In this document: piece after piece, positions 55,080 through 64,000 of the stretch | Position numbering within the stretch: position 1 is the first letter of the stretch | Layout: each line of letters starts with the position of its first letter | Source of the DNA: Pochonia chlamydosporia 170 | Lineage: Eukaryota; Ascomycota; Sordariomycetes; Hypocreales; Clavicipitaceae | Assembly: GCF_001653235.2 (NCBI RefSeq) | Contig: NC_035793.1 | Span: 3,162,001 to 3,226,000, forward strand | Reading direction: 5' to 3' | Length of the DNA stretch: 64,000 nt | Position numbers and translations under genes: made by a program | Notes under the pieces: generated by a model | What the model was told of the DNA's origin: nothing | Databases searched by the model: none | What the model saw: only the letters and a program-made list of their open reading frames with translations

Positions 55080-58000
55080 ATGTCAACCTCCGGCAGTCCA
55101 GACACGCACATCCAAAACAACATCAATGGACAGCTCTCAGCTGAGGCGCAAAGATATGAACTTGCCCAAGCCGCCACTCTCTCGTCCCGACTTGAAGCCT
55201 TCGGCAGCCGAAAGCCGAGCGACCACTCCATTGTCAGCCACGCCTCAGTGAGCTCGCCGCCGAAGAAGAAAAAAAATCGTAGAGTCGACGTCGACGTCGA
55301 CGTCGACCTCAGCCTCGCCCTGCGCCCGCAGAACCCATCTGATGTAATATACTTTAATCGCCCGGCTCCGCCTGAAAGACTACTTTTCCTAGATCTTGAG
55401 GTTGACATGCTGGAACATACCACTCCCCCGCCACCTCCGTCAAACCTTGCGTCCAAAGCGCCGGCCACAAATGGTACGACACCAAAGGCACAGACAGAAT
55501 CGAATGTCGAGTGGACGGTAGAAGAAACCATTAGCCGGTTGGATGCCTGCCGACAAGACGTGAAGCGTGGCCACGCCCAGCTGACTGGCTACATATTGGA
55601 GTCTACCAAGGCGACTGAGCACAGAGTTCGGCATGGAAAGGACCTTTTTGCGAACATACGCACGCCTGTTATGACGGAGAAGGGTACTGACACAATTCGG
55701 ATCAGGTCCAAGGTACGTCGCATACAGAGCATTCAAACACAGTCATTTTGAAAATTACACTTCTGATGTTCTGGTCGGAGATCCACGCTCACAAGACAAT
55801 CGTAGCAACATCTGAAAGGAAAGCGAGACCAGCGAGATGCGCATTATACGCCGATATGTACAAAGACAAATAAAGAGCGAGTACCGCCATACCGATTCCA
55901 CCACGTCGAAATCAAAAAGAACGTGCTCACTCCCAACACCATGTTGACGTTTGTGCCACATCTGCGCGACTTGGAGAGCTCTGAAGAGACTAAATATAAT
56001 TTGTGGCTCAAAGAATTGGAAGACATCGATCTCAAGTCGGGCTTCAAACCCATGAACCGCGAGGATAAGCAGCAGCTTACCATCCAAGGGGAAAGGGCAG
56101 CCACTGTGTCGCTATACTTGGATTCATGGCTGGAAAAATTGGCAATACCTGGGTGTAATAAATCGGCATTAATCAGCTACATGACTGCCCGTGAGCCTGA
56201 TCACGCCATAACACCTCAGCAAAAGACTGACATTCTGAACTCGCACCACCGAATTCCAAACGCTGCGCCGGGAGCAAACAAAGCGGCGCAAATGTTTACT
56301 GATGCCTTCCAGCATGTGTTTAAAACTAGTCAGCCGGCATCAAAGCAAATTGATCTTCGCAGAGTCTTGATGATGGATGAAGCTGTGGACAACATCATGG
56401 ATTCAAAGCCAATCGCCAAGGATGCCACCAGCCCACAGCTCGACGAGGAGGATGAGGACGAGCTTGCAGAGTCTAACCTGGCTACGTACTGCATCCTAGG
56501 TTGCCTGATTTGTTTCAGTCACTCTTGCGACCACGGCGAGTACGACAATAAGAACATGAAGGGCACATTTTCAATATCGTCTTGGTCTCACCTCTCTGAC
56601 GCCCTGAGACGCAGACGCAACAACATGGCAAATGGCTCTGAAGGCGTCATTAAACCCTGTCGACGACAGTGTTATCGCAGAGACAGTCATCATGTACGCA
56701 TGCACGTGCACCCGCGAGAATGGTCAGAAGATGAGCGGATCCTTCTGCGATCAGTCTTTACAACTGCAAGCAACAGCACGTACAAGGGCGATCCAATCTG
56801 TCTGGCTGCTGAATTCTTAAACCGGCAGTGCGATGAAGTTCATGTCGAGTTCAAGTCCATGGGCATCTCAGTGCCACAGCCGGAACCTCCTGAAGCACCA
56901 CGGGTAAAGAATCTGTCGTGGTACGATCGCCGACGAAAAGTGCTTCTGGGAGACTGGCAAGACCACACGACCAGCCATGCTCATCAGCGACGGGAAATCC
57001 TGGAACCTTGTTCTCACGATGGGCCGTGTGTGGCAGGCGTATGTACATGTGTGGATGCTGATGTCCTCTGTGAGAAGTTTTGCGGGTGCACCGTGGAAAA
57101 CTGCGCGTATAAATTTACTGGGTGTGGCTGCCATTCGCAGGGAAGGACGTGTCTGGATAGCAAGAAGGACAAGCCGTGCATTTGTGTGCAGCTAAATAGG
57201 GAATGCGATCCGCTGCTATGTGGTAGCTGTGGTGCCTTGGAGCGAGCAGACCCGGCCAATGCCAATGACAAAGAGCTTCACGCGACGGGTTGTCAAAACT
57301 GCGATTTGCAGAGAGGAGTTGGCAAGTCGTTGCTACTGGGTCAGAGCCAGCTTGACGGTGTTGGTTACGGTCTATTTACGGCGGAGGATATCGCCCAGGA
57401 TGAGTTCATCATCGAATACGTGGGTGAACTGATTACGCACGACGAAGGTGTTCGACGTGAAGCCCGGCGAGGGGATGTATTCGACGAGGAGTCCAACGTT
57501 TCGTATGTCTTTACCCTACTAGAGAACGAAGGTATATGGGTCGATGCCGCGATATATGGTAATCTAAGCCGGTACATCAACCACGCATCTGAGCATGACA
57601 CGCACGGGTGCAACATTACACCTCGGATTCTGTATGTGAACGGAGAATATCGGATTAAGTTTACGGCTATAAGAGATATCAAGGCAGGAGAGGAGCTTTT
57701 CTTCAACTACGGTGAAAACTTTCCCAACCTGACGAAGAATCTCCTGGATCACAAGGCGGCAGGCAAACCAGAAAGCAAGCCGAAGCCTGCAAAGTCACGT
57801 CGGCCTGAGAAGCCCGAAGCTATTGCCCGCAAGGCCACAAAGGCAGAAACTAGCAAGCGACGTCCCGGCCGGCCGAGAGTGAAGCGAGACTTACCGCCTG
57901 GATTTGCGCTCGAGACGCTGGAGGGGCCGGACATTGAAGAAGCAACCACATCACGCAAACGTAAGCGGCATCATCTTCAGGACGACAGCGACGACGAAAA

Positions 58001-58697
58001 CTACGACGCTGTCACCGCCGACAAGACGATGAACGGCGACGAGGGTGGGAGAAGCTCAGAGGACCCGGGCTCCGCGTCAAGACTACGGCGCAGGATCAGG
58101 ACGAGTACGGAAACACCAACAAAACGGGTCGAGCCGCCCAAGAAGACTCGGGGCAAGAGAGGTGGTGCGCGACCTGGCAGCGGGCGGCCTAGAAAGCACC
58201 CACGGCCAGTTGCGGTTCCCAAACCCACCGCAGCCTCGGAGTCCAAGCGTGAGGAACGGACACTATTCGGCGACGCCCCAGAGGCCGGGCCAGCGTCAAC
58301 GCGAGCACCACTTGAGCGAGAAGCAGAGCGAGCAACAGCGCGGACTGCCACTCCTGCTTCGGCCCCAGCATTGGCATCGGCATCGGCATCGGCATCAGCA
58401 TCAAGACCAACTCCAATCCCGACCCCATCATCTGCGAAGATGACCGGTACGCCGGAGTCTAAACGGATAACTAGAAGCTCAGACAAGATGGAGATGGAGA
58501 TTGCAGACAGCGATGATAATATGTCGACTACGGGACTTAGGAGCGGCGTGGCGAAGCGGGCGGATGGGATTTCGAACGTGCATGGGGAGAGAGAAGAGGA
58601 TGACGACCAAGATGTATTGATTCGACAGCGGAGTGATAGAGCGTCAAGGACAAGACGGCCGCCGGCTAAGTTTAGGGAGGATGAGTTTTGGAACTGA
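55080..58697 (+). CDS. KMT6: Histone H3K27 methyltransferase KMT6/E(z)
   Basis: Two exons, 55080-55712 and 55806-58697, encode 1174 aa. It is the catalytic subunit of Polycomb repressive complex 2, which writes H3K27me3 over silent regions, in many Sordariomycetes including secondary-metabolite and effector genes. The intron joins RIRSK to QHLKGKRDQRDAHY. A SANT-like segment (REWSEDERILLRSVF) lies near residue 512. The cysteine-rich CXC domain follows at about 610-710 (CSHDGPCVAGVCTC, FCGCTVENC, CGCHSQGRTC). The SET domain is at about 722-850 with GVGYGLFTAEDI, IIEYVGELI, NLSRYINHAS and EELFFNYGENF. The tail of about 320 residues has AT-hook-like RRPGRPRVKR and GSGRPRKHPRP segments and an Ala-Ser run. 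All catalytic motifs look intact. Confidence 0.96.
55284..55307 (+). repeat. Four tandem GTCGAC units in KMT6 exon 1
   Basis: Four consecutive copies of the palindromic hexamer encode alternating Val-Asp after a Lys-rich stretch. Likely length-variable. Confidence 0.85.
58376..58404 (+). repeat. GCATCG microsatellite in KMT6 tail
   Basis: Imperfect GCATCG/GCATCA hexamer repeats code for alternating Ala-Ser in the disordered C-terminal tail. Confidence 0.75.
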
Positions 58698-59464
58698 GGT
58701 GCATGTGGGTGGACTGTACATCTGGAAGTGGTGATGCATTCAATGCTGTATACTACGGAGTACATGTGGTCGAGTGGCCTGTGATGGCCATGTACATGTT
58801 GGACGATGAATAATTCAGCCATGTTTAATTGTAATGTCAGAGCTGGGACTTGTGCTGGATAGTGTTGTGTGAAGATGTGTTTACGATGGTGCAATGGTGT
58901 TAGCTTGAGGTGACTCCCAAATGTGTGGTGCAATACAACATTGAATGTCCATCATGTATGTCTCCTGTGTCATCAATGCTTGAAGCTCCAGCCACAGTTG
59001 AGTCTGAGCTGAAGCTCCAGTGGGTCCAGGCCGGTCAACTGGCTCCATGTTGAGTTGACCAGATGTGTCCAGTTGCATGTGCTGATCCAGCCCACTTTAC
59101 CAGCCCGTCAGCCCACCAGCCAGGCGTCCAGTCTATCCATGAAAACCGTGAAGCCACACAAGCGATGACGTTGTCCCTTGCCAGGTGCAAGCTCCAGACC
59201 ACGCATGTGTCTGCCATTCCATGTCTGTCCCGCACTGACTCCAACTCCCTCCAACCCAGACAGACATGTAGGACGTCACACCTTGTAAACTTCTCCATTT
59301 CATCCTCAGCTGCAAAACAGGCCACGTCTACCTGCCAACTGCATCTCCCATAAAACCTGAAAGCCTCCCATCACCCGCATCAATCTCTTTTTGTTTTCCA
59401 TCTCTACATAGCAGCGTGCCTCATTTCCAGCACACACCACCCTGCGACAGACACAGCCGCCATC
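58698..59464. other. Spacer between KMT6 and the BAP31-family gene
   Basis: KMT6 3' UTR and the promoter of the next + strand gene. The segment 58970-59125 is rich in CCAG/CTGG words, giving many short inverted repeats. No gene seen. Confidence 0.5.
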
Positions 59465-60234
59465 ATGACGCTCTACTACTCTCTCGTAAGCGCAGCACGG
59501 CACAATCCTCCATCATCCGCATCACCAAACTAACCAGGCCAGGTCTTCTTCCTCCTCGTCCTCGAGATGGCGCTCTTTATGCTGCTCCTCGTTCCCCTCC
59601 CATACACAGCTAAGCGCAAGGTCTTTTCGTATGTCCATTCCTCCCCCTCCTTCCCCATTTTTGCAAAACTAACAAAATCCAAGCTTCATCTCCGAAAATC
59701 CCATCGTCTCCAAACTCATGTACTGGCTCAAAATCACATTCGTCTTCATCCTCATCCTCTTCATCGACAGCGTCAACCGCGTGTATCGCGTACAATTGGA
59801 AGTATTGGCGGCAAGCGACCAGGCTTCCAAGGGAGCGTACGTATTTCCACTTTTGTTTTGTCTTGCATAGCTAACGAGTCGACAGTGCTGTTCTTGGTCA
59901 CGAGCGTCTCGAAGTGCAGGCCCGCAAGTTTTACTCCCAGCGCAACATGTATCTCTGCGGGTTTACGCTGTTCCTGTCGCTTATTTTGAACCGCATGTAC
60001 GTCATGATTATCGATACGATTAAGCTGGAGGATAAGGTGCGGGCGTTTGAGAGCAATCAGAACTTCAAGGAGAATAGGTCGAGTGAGGTGGCGGAGTTGC
60101 AGAAGAAGTTGGCGAAGAAGGAGCAGGATTTGGAGACGTTGAAGAAGCAGAGTGAGGGGCTGCATCGGAGTTATGATGAGTTGAGTGATAAGTATGCGGC
60201 TACGCAGGTTGAGGAGGGGAAGAAGGGGAAATAA
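59465..60234 (+). CDS. BAP31/Yet-family ER membrane chaperone
   Basis: Four exons, 59465-59485, 59543-59628, 59684-59836 and 59886-60234, encode 202 aa. Three membrane helices are seen: MTLYYSLVFFLLVLEMALFM, then LMYWLKITFVFILILFIDSV and NMYLCGFTLFLSLILNRMYV. The family signature LPYTAKRKVFSFISENPI lies after the first helix. The cytosolic C-terminal half is a coiled coil (EVAELQKKLAKKEQDLETLK) ending EEGKKGK, whose last four residues KKGK fit a dilysine ER-retrieval signal. BAP31 and yeast Yet proteins escort transmembrane proteins out of the ER. The first exon has only seven codons; its placement is supported by the family N-terminus, which runs across the junction (SL-VFFLLVLEM). Confidence 0.9.
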
Positions 60235-60508
60235 GATGGGTAGGCGAGGGATTCGGGGGATTGAGTTTGGGATGGTTGTGGCAGTGGTGGTTGGGTTGAG
60301 GGATGAAAAATGGTGTGTTGGAGTTGTGTTTGTTTAGATGGGGGATACTGCACGCTGGGTCAACTTTATCGAGTGTATCAAGGATCAAGGATATCTTGTG
60401 TCACTGAGTACACGTTGCCATCAATTCATACAAAAATACACATTGACGCTCACAACTACCAATTGACCATACAAGATATGTTAAGCTCACGAACCGGTAC
60501 ATTATCCA

Positions 60509-61425
60509 TCAACCCCTCTGCCGCTTCGATCTCCGCAATCCTGTGTCATCAACTTCGTCCGTCTTGCGTTTCGTCTGTGGCCGTGCCTCTTCCCCTTTCA
60601 CAACACTTTTCAGAACACCCTCGTTCTTCACCTTCTTCACACCCTCACCCTTTACCCTCTTCGTACCCTCAAATCTCTTACCTTCACTCTTGTCCCCATC
60701 CTTCTTGCCCTCCTCCAATTTCCCCTGCCTCATAACCACATACGCAACCTTTTCGACATCCACCATCCCAACGCCCAATCTCGCCGCCACCTCCTCCGCC
60801 CTCCTCCTCAACTCCGAATACTCCCTCGCATTATACTTGATCGCCCCCTTCGTCCCCCCACAACACAGCCAGTAAAACAACTCATCCGAAAAAAACACCA
60901 CTCTGTCCGGATCATGAACATTCAGTAGCAACGACGCAGTGGCCGGTCCAACACCCCTCAGCTTGGTCAGCGTATCCAGCGCCTTTTGTGCGTTTTGTCC
61001 CGGATTCATCCGGTAGAGCTTGATGGCGCTGGATATGGTCTCCTCTGTGAAGGAGGGCGGGTTAGACGATACGAGGGACATGAGGGTTGGGCGGAATTTG
61101 CCATGTCGTCTGGTTTGTTAGCTGTGCTTTTGTGAACGGGGGGTTGAGGGAGGGTTACAGTTTCCATTCGACGAGGGCTTGGACATCTGAGAGGGTCATT
61201 TGTTGGTTTTGCGTGTGGAAGAGCGTGGGGGCTTGGTTGTAGCGGTAGGAGTCTAGGTCTTTGAGGGGCTTTTGGCCTGGTTTTGCTGGTGTCGTTAGTT
61301 GGTGTTGTCGATGGGGGTTGGGTTTAGGCTGGTGGTGTACCTTTTGAAGAGGATTCTATGAGGGCCGGGTATTTGGATAGGAGGGATTGGAAGGTGGATT
61401 TTGTTATTGAGTCGGGGGAGGACAT
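60509..61425 (-). CDS. Helix-hairpin-helix (DNA-glycosylase-like) protein, role unknown
   Basis: Three exons, 61341-61425, 61159-61285 and 60509-61109, encode 270 aa. The central block TLTKLRGVGPATASLLLNVH (near residues 118-137) is a helix-hairpin-helix as in HhH-GPD base-excision enzymes, followed by RVVFFSDELFYWLC, where the Asp could correspond to the glycosylase catalytic Asp. The N-terminal part (YNQAPTLFHTQNQQMTLSDV, LVEWKLRHGKFRPTLMSLV) looks like a helical DNA-glycosylase lead-in. The last about 90 residues are Lys/Glu/Val-rich and end with basic RRSKRQRG, suiting nuclear localisation. No iron-sulfur cysteines are present. A DNA-binding role is inferred; enzymatic activity is not shown. 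Confidence 0.8.
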
Positions 61426-62071
61426 GATTGCGGTGAAGCAGTGTGCTCTGGAAATTAGGGGTATCTGATATCTTGACAAAATGTTGCTTGATGAGATGGA
61501 ATGAAGACATTCACGTATAAGGTCACCGTAACGCGATTGGTCAGAAGTACCTACCCTATGGTCAACTGGTGGAAAGTGGAAAGTGGTAAGTGGACCAGCC
61601 ACACGTGTGACAATGAGCTGCATGTTCCCCAAACCAATCCATTAGTCTAACCACAAGCTCAACCAAGCTCAACCACTCCTAGTGGCTGTGCAAACGCATC
61701 AACAGACGAATCGGACGGCACTCCAGTCACACTTTCGTACGGTTCCTTATAGGGTGGTGTGACGGTTGTGCCTGGAGGACTTCCAAAGAGGGGGATAGAT
61801 AACGGAGTCCCTTCCCGGGTTTCTTTCAAATTATTCCTTCTCGATTTCCGAATCCTATTGAAACTCGGAAGCCAAGACCGGCTGTACTTGGTGGCGGACA
61901 TCGCCATGGCTGTCAGGGCCTATTGTCGCCGAAACCTATGAGATAACCACTTTTTCTCTCTTTGTTAGACTTTCACGAGCGCGAGCTCACTTTCATGCCG
62001 TTTATTTCTCTGCAACTTAGCCTGGGGAGTAATGCGTCCCCCCGCTGGACTGGGTTTCCCAAACAGCAGCC
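61426..62071. other. Divergent region with one weak ORF
   Basis: Lies upstream of the helix-hairpin-helix gene (-) and the cysteine-rich ORF (+). It includes an 82-codon minus-strand ORF listed separately. Confidence 0.45.
61659..61907 (-). CDS. Candidate small hypothetical protein
   Basis: An 82-aa open frame starting MAMSATKYSRSWLPSFN, with a basic N-terminal part and a Pro/Ser/Thr-rich second half containing PPYKEP. Composition is protein-like and there is a tandem ATG start, but no domain, no flanking splice signals and no family is recognised. It could be a chance frame in the upstream region of the helix-hairpin-helix gene. Confidence 0.25.
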   Translation of the reverse strand: MAMSATKYSRSWLPSFNRIRKSRRNNLKETREGTPLSIPLFGSPPGTTVTPPYKEPYESVTGVPSDSSVDAFAQPLGVVELG

Positions 62072-62290
62072 ATGTGTCAGGAGAACTTCATCGTTACGGA
62101 ATGCGGCGTGTGTCAACGACAGCTTGATATGAAGGATTTTGTTAAGCGCTGGTGCGATGTTGCCTTGGGGAAGGGCAGGTTTGGCGGGTGTCCGGGGGGT
62201 GTGAGGAGGGAGGAGGTGATTCAGTCGGCGACGTGTGGGCCGTGTAGGAAGGATCCGAAGAGGATGGAGAAAGATAAGTTTGGGGAGTAG
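62072..62290 (+). CDS. Small cysteine-rich hypothetical protein
   Basis: A 72-aa intronless ORF starting MCQENFIVTECGVCQRQLDM, with further cysteines in RWCDVA, GGCPGG and ATCGPCRKD. The ECGVC and TCGPC pairs could together bind a zinc ion. There is no signal peptide, so it is probably intracellular. ATG context (CAGCCATG) is good. Small proteins with this look occur in filamentous fungi, but I cannot name a family. Confidence 0.5.
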   Translation: MCQENFIVTECGVCQRQLDMKDFVKRWCDVALGKGRFGGCPGGVRREEVIQSATCGPCRKDPKRMEKDKFGE

Positions 62291-62720
62291 AGATTTCAGA
62301 AGGTTGGGATGGGGGATAGAGGGAGGTTTATGTGAATGAAGGGTGTATGTTATTGTTGGTGTGGATGTACCGTGGGATGCTTTTGTGTTGGGTTTGTTGG
62401 AGTTTGGTAGATGATGGGAAGCAATTCCTGGGACAAGGCGGTACTTTGCTTGTTGTTGCTGGTTTGACGGAGGATGTATTACTGTTGGATTATGGCTTTA
62501 CTTGGCTACTGAGGTGCTCATATGGCGGGTATTATGAAGATAGGTTTAGGTTTGCGGGCAAACTTCGTCGGGCAGGATATAAGTTTGGTCAATATTACCA
62601 CTTGATACGACTACAGTTTGGCTACACCCAAGTGTCACGCAGAGACACAACTGCAATATCAAGTATACACCCAACACTGACATATATGCTCATCCTTCTA
62701 GTCAAAGTATATACGAACCC
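62291..62720. other. Spacer between convergent small ORF and GH55-like gene
   Basis: The open frame at 62332-62724 (+, 130 codons) overlaps the 3' end of the GH55-like gene and has no domain; taken as 3' UTR sequence. Confidence 0.5.
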
Positions 62721-64000
62721 CTAGTCAACCTTATACACACCCAAATCAGAACCCTGACCCGGCCAGCCCCCCTTGAAGCTAGGCCGAGCCGAAATCATAT
62801 TCCCATTCGCCTCACGTAGCACATTCGTCGCAGACTTTGAACACACACCAAACAACTGAAGATCAGACGGCTGCTTCGAGATCCAGTGCATCACATCTAA
62901 AGACAAAGTTAGCATACCATCCTCTCATGAACACACCCCAAACAACTCACCAGAACATCCCCACGCATCATCGCAACCCTGATTTCCGGGACCGCTGAAG
63001 AAATCCCACGCAGTACTAGCATAGTGGCGAATGCCGGAACCGCCGGTGATGAAATTCGAATACCCCTTTCTGCAAATCTTGTCACCGCCGCCGCACCACG
63101 AAAAGTCAGGGTCATTCCACCCCCTGACATTTGCCTTCCACGGCGCGGGAGGAATCTGCGGTGCGTTTGAGCCCTGGTTGTAGTTCGTCTCGGCTTGAAG
63201 CATCGAGACAAACACATCCTTGGCTTCCCAGAGGTTGAGCTGGTATAACCACCAGTGCTCGCTGCCTAGGGAGTGCAGCCATGTGCCTTTTGTTGCTTGG
63301 ACGAGGACACCGCCCTTTGCGGCGATGAGGCAGCCGCCTCCGCCTTCGGTGTTGTGGTCTGCTATCCATACCCATGTGTTTTCTATGTAAGCGGACGAAG
63401 ACTTGCTGAGGTGGACGTCCGAGAACTCGGAGCCTATCCTCGATTAGTTTCCCTGGTTTTAAAGTAGTTTGGTTTCTCAAGTTGTGTCAAAGGCATGGAC
63501 TTACTTCCGCCAATGTTGGTCGTGTCCAAAATCACATTCTTTAGACCGACGGTGAAGGAAAGCTCACCATGGGGATATGTGGTGTGGGCTGCTTCAGCAG
63601 TTCGTGGGTCCAAACCTGAGATAATGTCCATGTTAGCCAGGTTCCATCACTGATCATATTTGGCGTTGGTGGAATCATACCGTTGATGAGATTTCGCTCT
63701 CCCTGCCAGTTTCTAGACGCTTTGATAGCAGGAGGCTGGTAACAACAAGTCAGTGTCAACGAATCGATATGAAGTTACTTAGTCGGCTTACATTAGTGGC
63801 GTCTCCCATGAGAATGGTTCCAACACGCAACTGGATCTTCGAGTCTACTTCATATGTCCCAGGTGGGAGATATACAACCTGTCAGGAACCTTGTATTAGT
63901 TTCTTGATTAGACTCCACATAGCTAGTCATATACGAATCGAATACGCATTTCTGCCATGGCTCTTGGCTGAGAAGCCCACCAATTGTGCCGCCTCTCCTT
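62721..64000 (-). CDS. GH55-type beta-1,3-glucanase gene, 5' end off window, centre missing
   Basis: Six exons are visible: 63935 to beyond 64000, 63792-63878, 63681-63735, 63505-63615, 62951-63433 and 62721-62896. The start lies beyond the right edge. The 5' part has RRHNWWASQPR, VVYLPPGTYEVDSKIQLRVG, ILMGDATNPPAIKAS and ELSFTVGLKNVILDTTNIGG, the first beta-helix of GH55 exo-glucanases. The next exon begins SEFSDVHLSKSSSAYIENTW and runs on with WIADHNTEGGGG, GTWLHSLGSEHWWLYQLN, APWKANVRGWNDPDFSWCGG and the family C-terminus. In GH55 enzymes these two parts are normally separated by several hundred residues including the end of domain 1 and start of domain 2. Only a 71-bp intron lies between them here. 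All junctions keep the frame, so a shortened protein could be made, but catalytic residues are probably lost. The donor ending exon 63935 is the least certain. Confidence 0.78.

Noticed and set aside
1..64000. CRISPR arrays, operons, Shine-Dalgarno sites, rRNA genes
   Set aside because: The sequence is eukaryotic with spliceosomal introns, and no direct-repeat arrays or rRNA segments were seen.

Overview
The window is nuclear DNA of a filamentous ascomycete. Its protein-coding genes carry short introns of about 50-120 bp with GTRNGT donors, CTRAY-like branch sites and YAG acceptors. It holds orthologues restricted to or typical of Sordariomycetes: a PTH11-type CFEM receptor, an Rds1/LsdA-type secreted protein, a GH55 glucanase and a KMT6-type E(z). 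Small secreted cysteine-rich proteins and the general gene set fit Hypocreales best, but family or genus cannot be settled from the sequence alone. Genes are independently transcribed on both strands and there are no operons.

Layout. 0.4-7 kb: THG1 (tRNA-His guanylyltransferase, +), a Tma23-like nucleolar protein (-) and a TMCO4-like membrane hydrolase (+). 7.2-10.7 kb: an MSB1/Mug8 polarity gene (-), then about 3.7 kb without a gene. 14.4-26.4 kb: uracil-DNA glycosylase UNG1 (-), HRD3 of the ER-associated degradation ligase (+), an RCR-family protein with PY motifs (+), an unrecognised conserved acidic protein (-) and alanyl-tRNA synthetase (+). 26.6-38.5 kb: an NDUFAF7-type complex I assembly methyltransferase (-), a mitochondrial outer-membrane cysteine-synthase-like protein (+), TFIIS (-), RAD2/XPG (-) and a bZIP factor (+).

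38.5-49 kb looks accessory. It holds a broken Rds1/LsdA-like gene, a secreted protein made of three tandem cystine-knot-like units, a second small secreted cysteine protein, a CFEM-PTH11 receptor and an eight-helix membrane protein built from two copies of a four-helix module. Long AT-richer spacers lie between them. Housekeeping genes flank this block on both sides.

49-64 kb: the NatC subunit NAA38 (+), eisosome protein PIL1 (-), a 3.4 kb spacer, KMT6/E(z) H3K27 methyltransferase (+), a BAP31-family ER protein (+), a helix-hairpin-helix protein of unknown role (-), a small cysteine-rich ORF (+), and at the right edge the 3' part of a GH55-family gene (-) whose centre appears to be deleted.

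Themes: genome maintenance and transcription (UNG1, RAD2, TFIIS, KMT6, the helix-hairpin-helix protein), tRNA metabolism (THG1, AlaRS), ER and cell-surface quality control (HRD3, BAP31, RCR, PIL1) and environment-facing proteins in the 38-49 kb block. The most notable signals are: the three-knot secreted protein; the internally duplicated membrane protein; an ATG-less, in-frame mitochondrial presequence upstream of AlaRS; and two internally deleted secreted-protein genes. Exon borders were inferred by reading splice signals and checking frame across each junction; none is experimentally confirmed.
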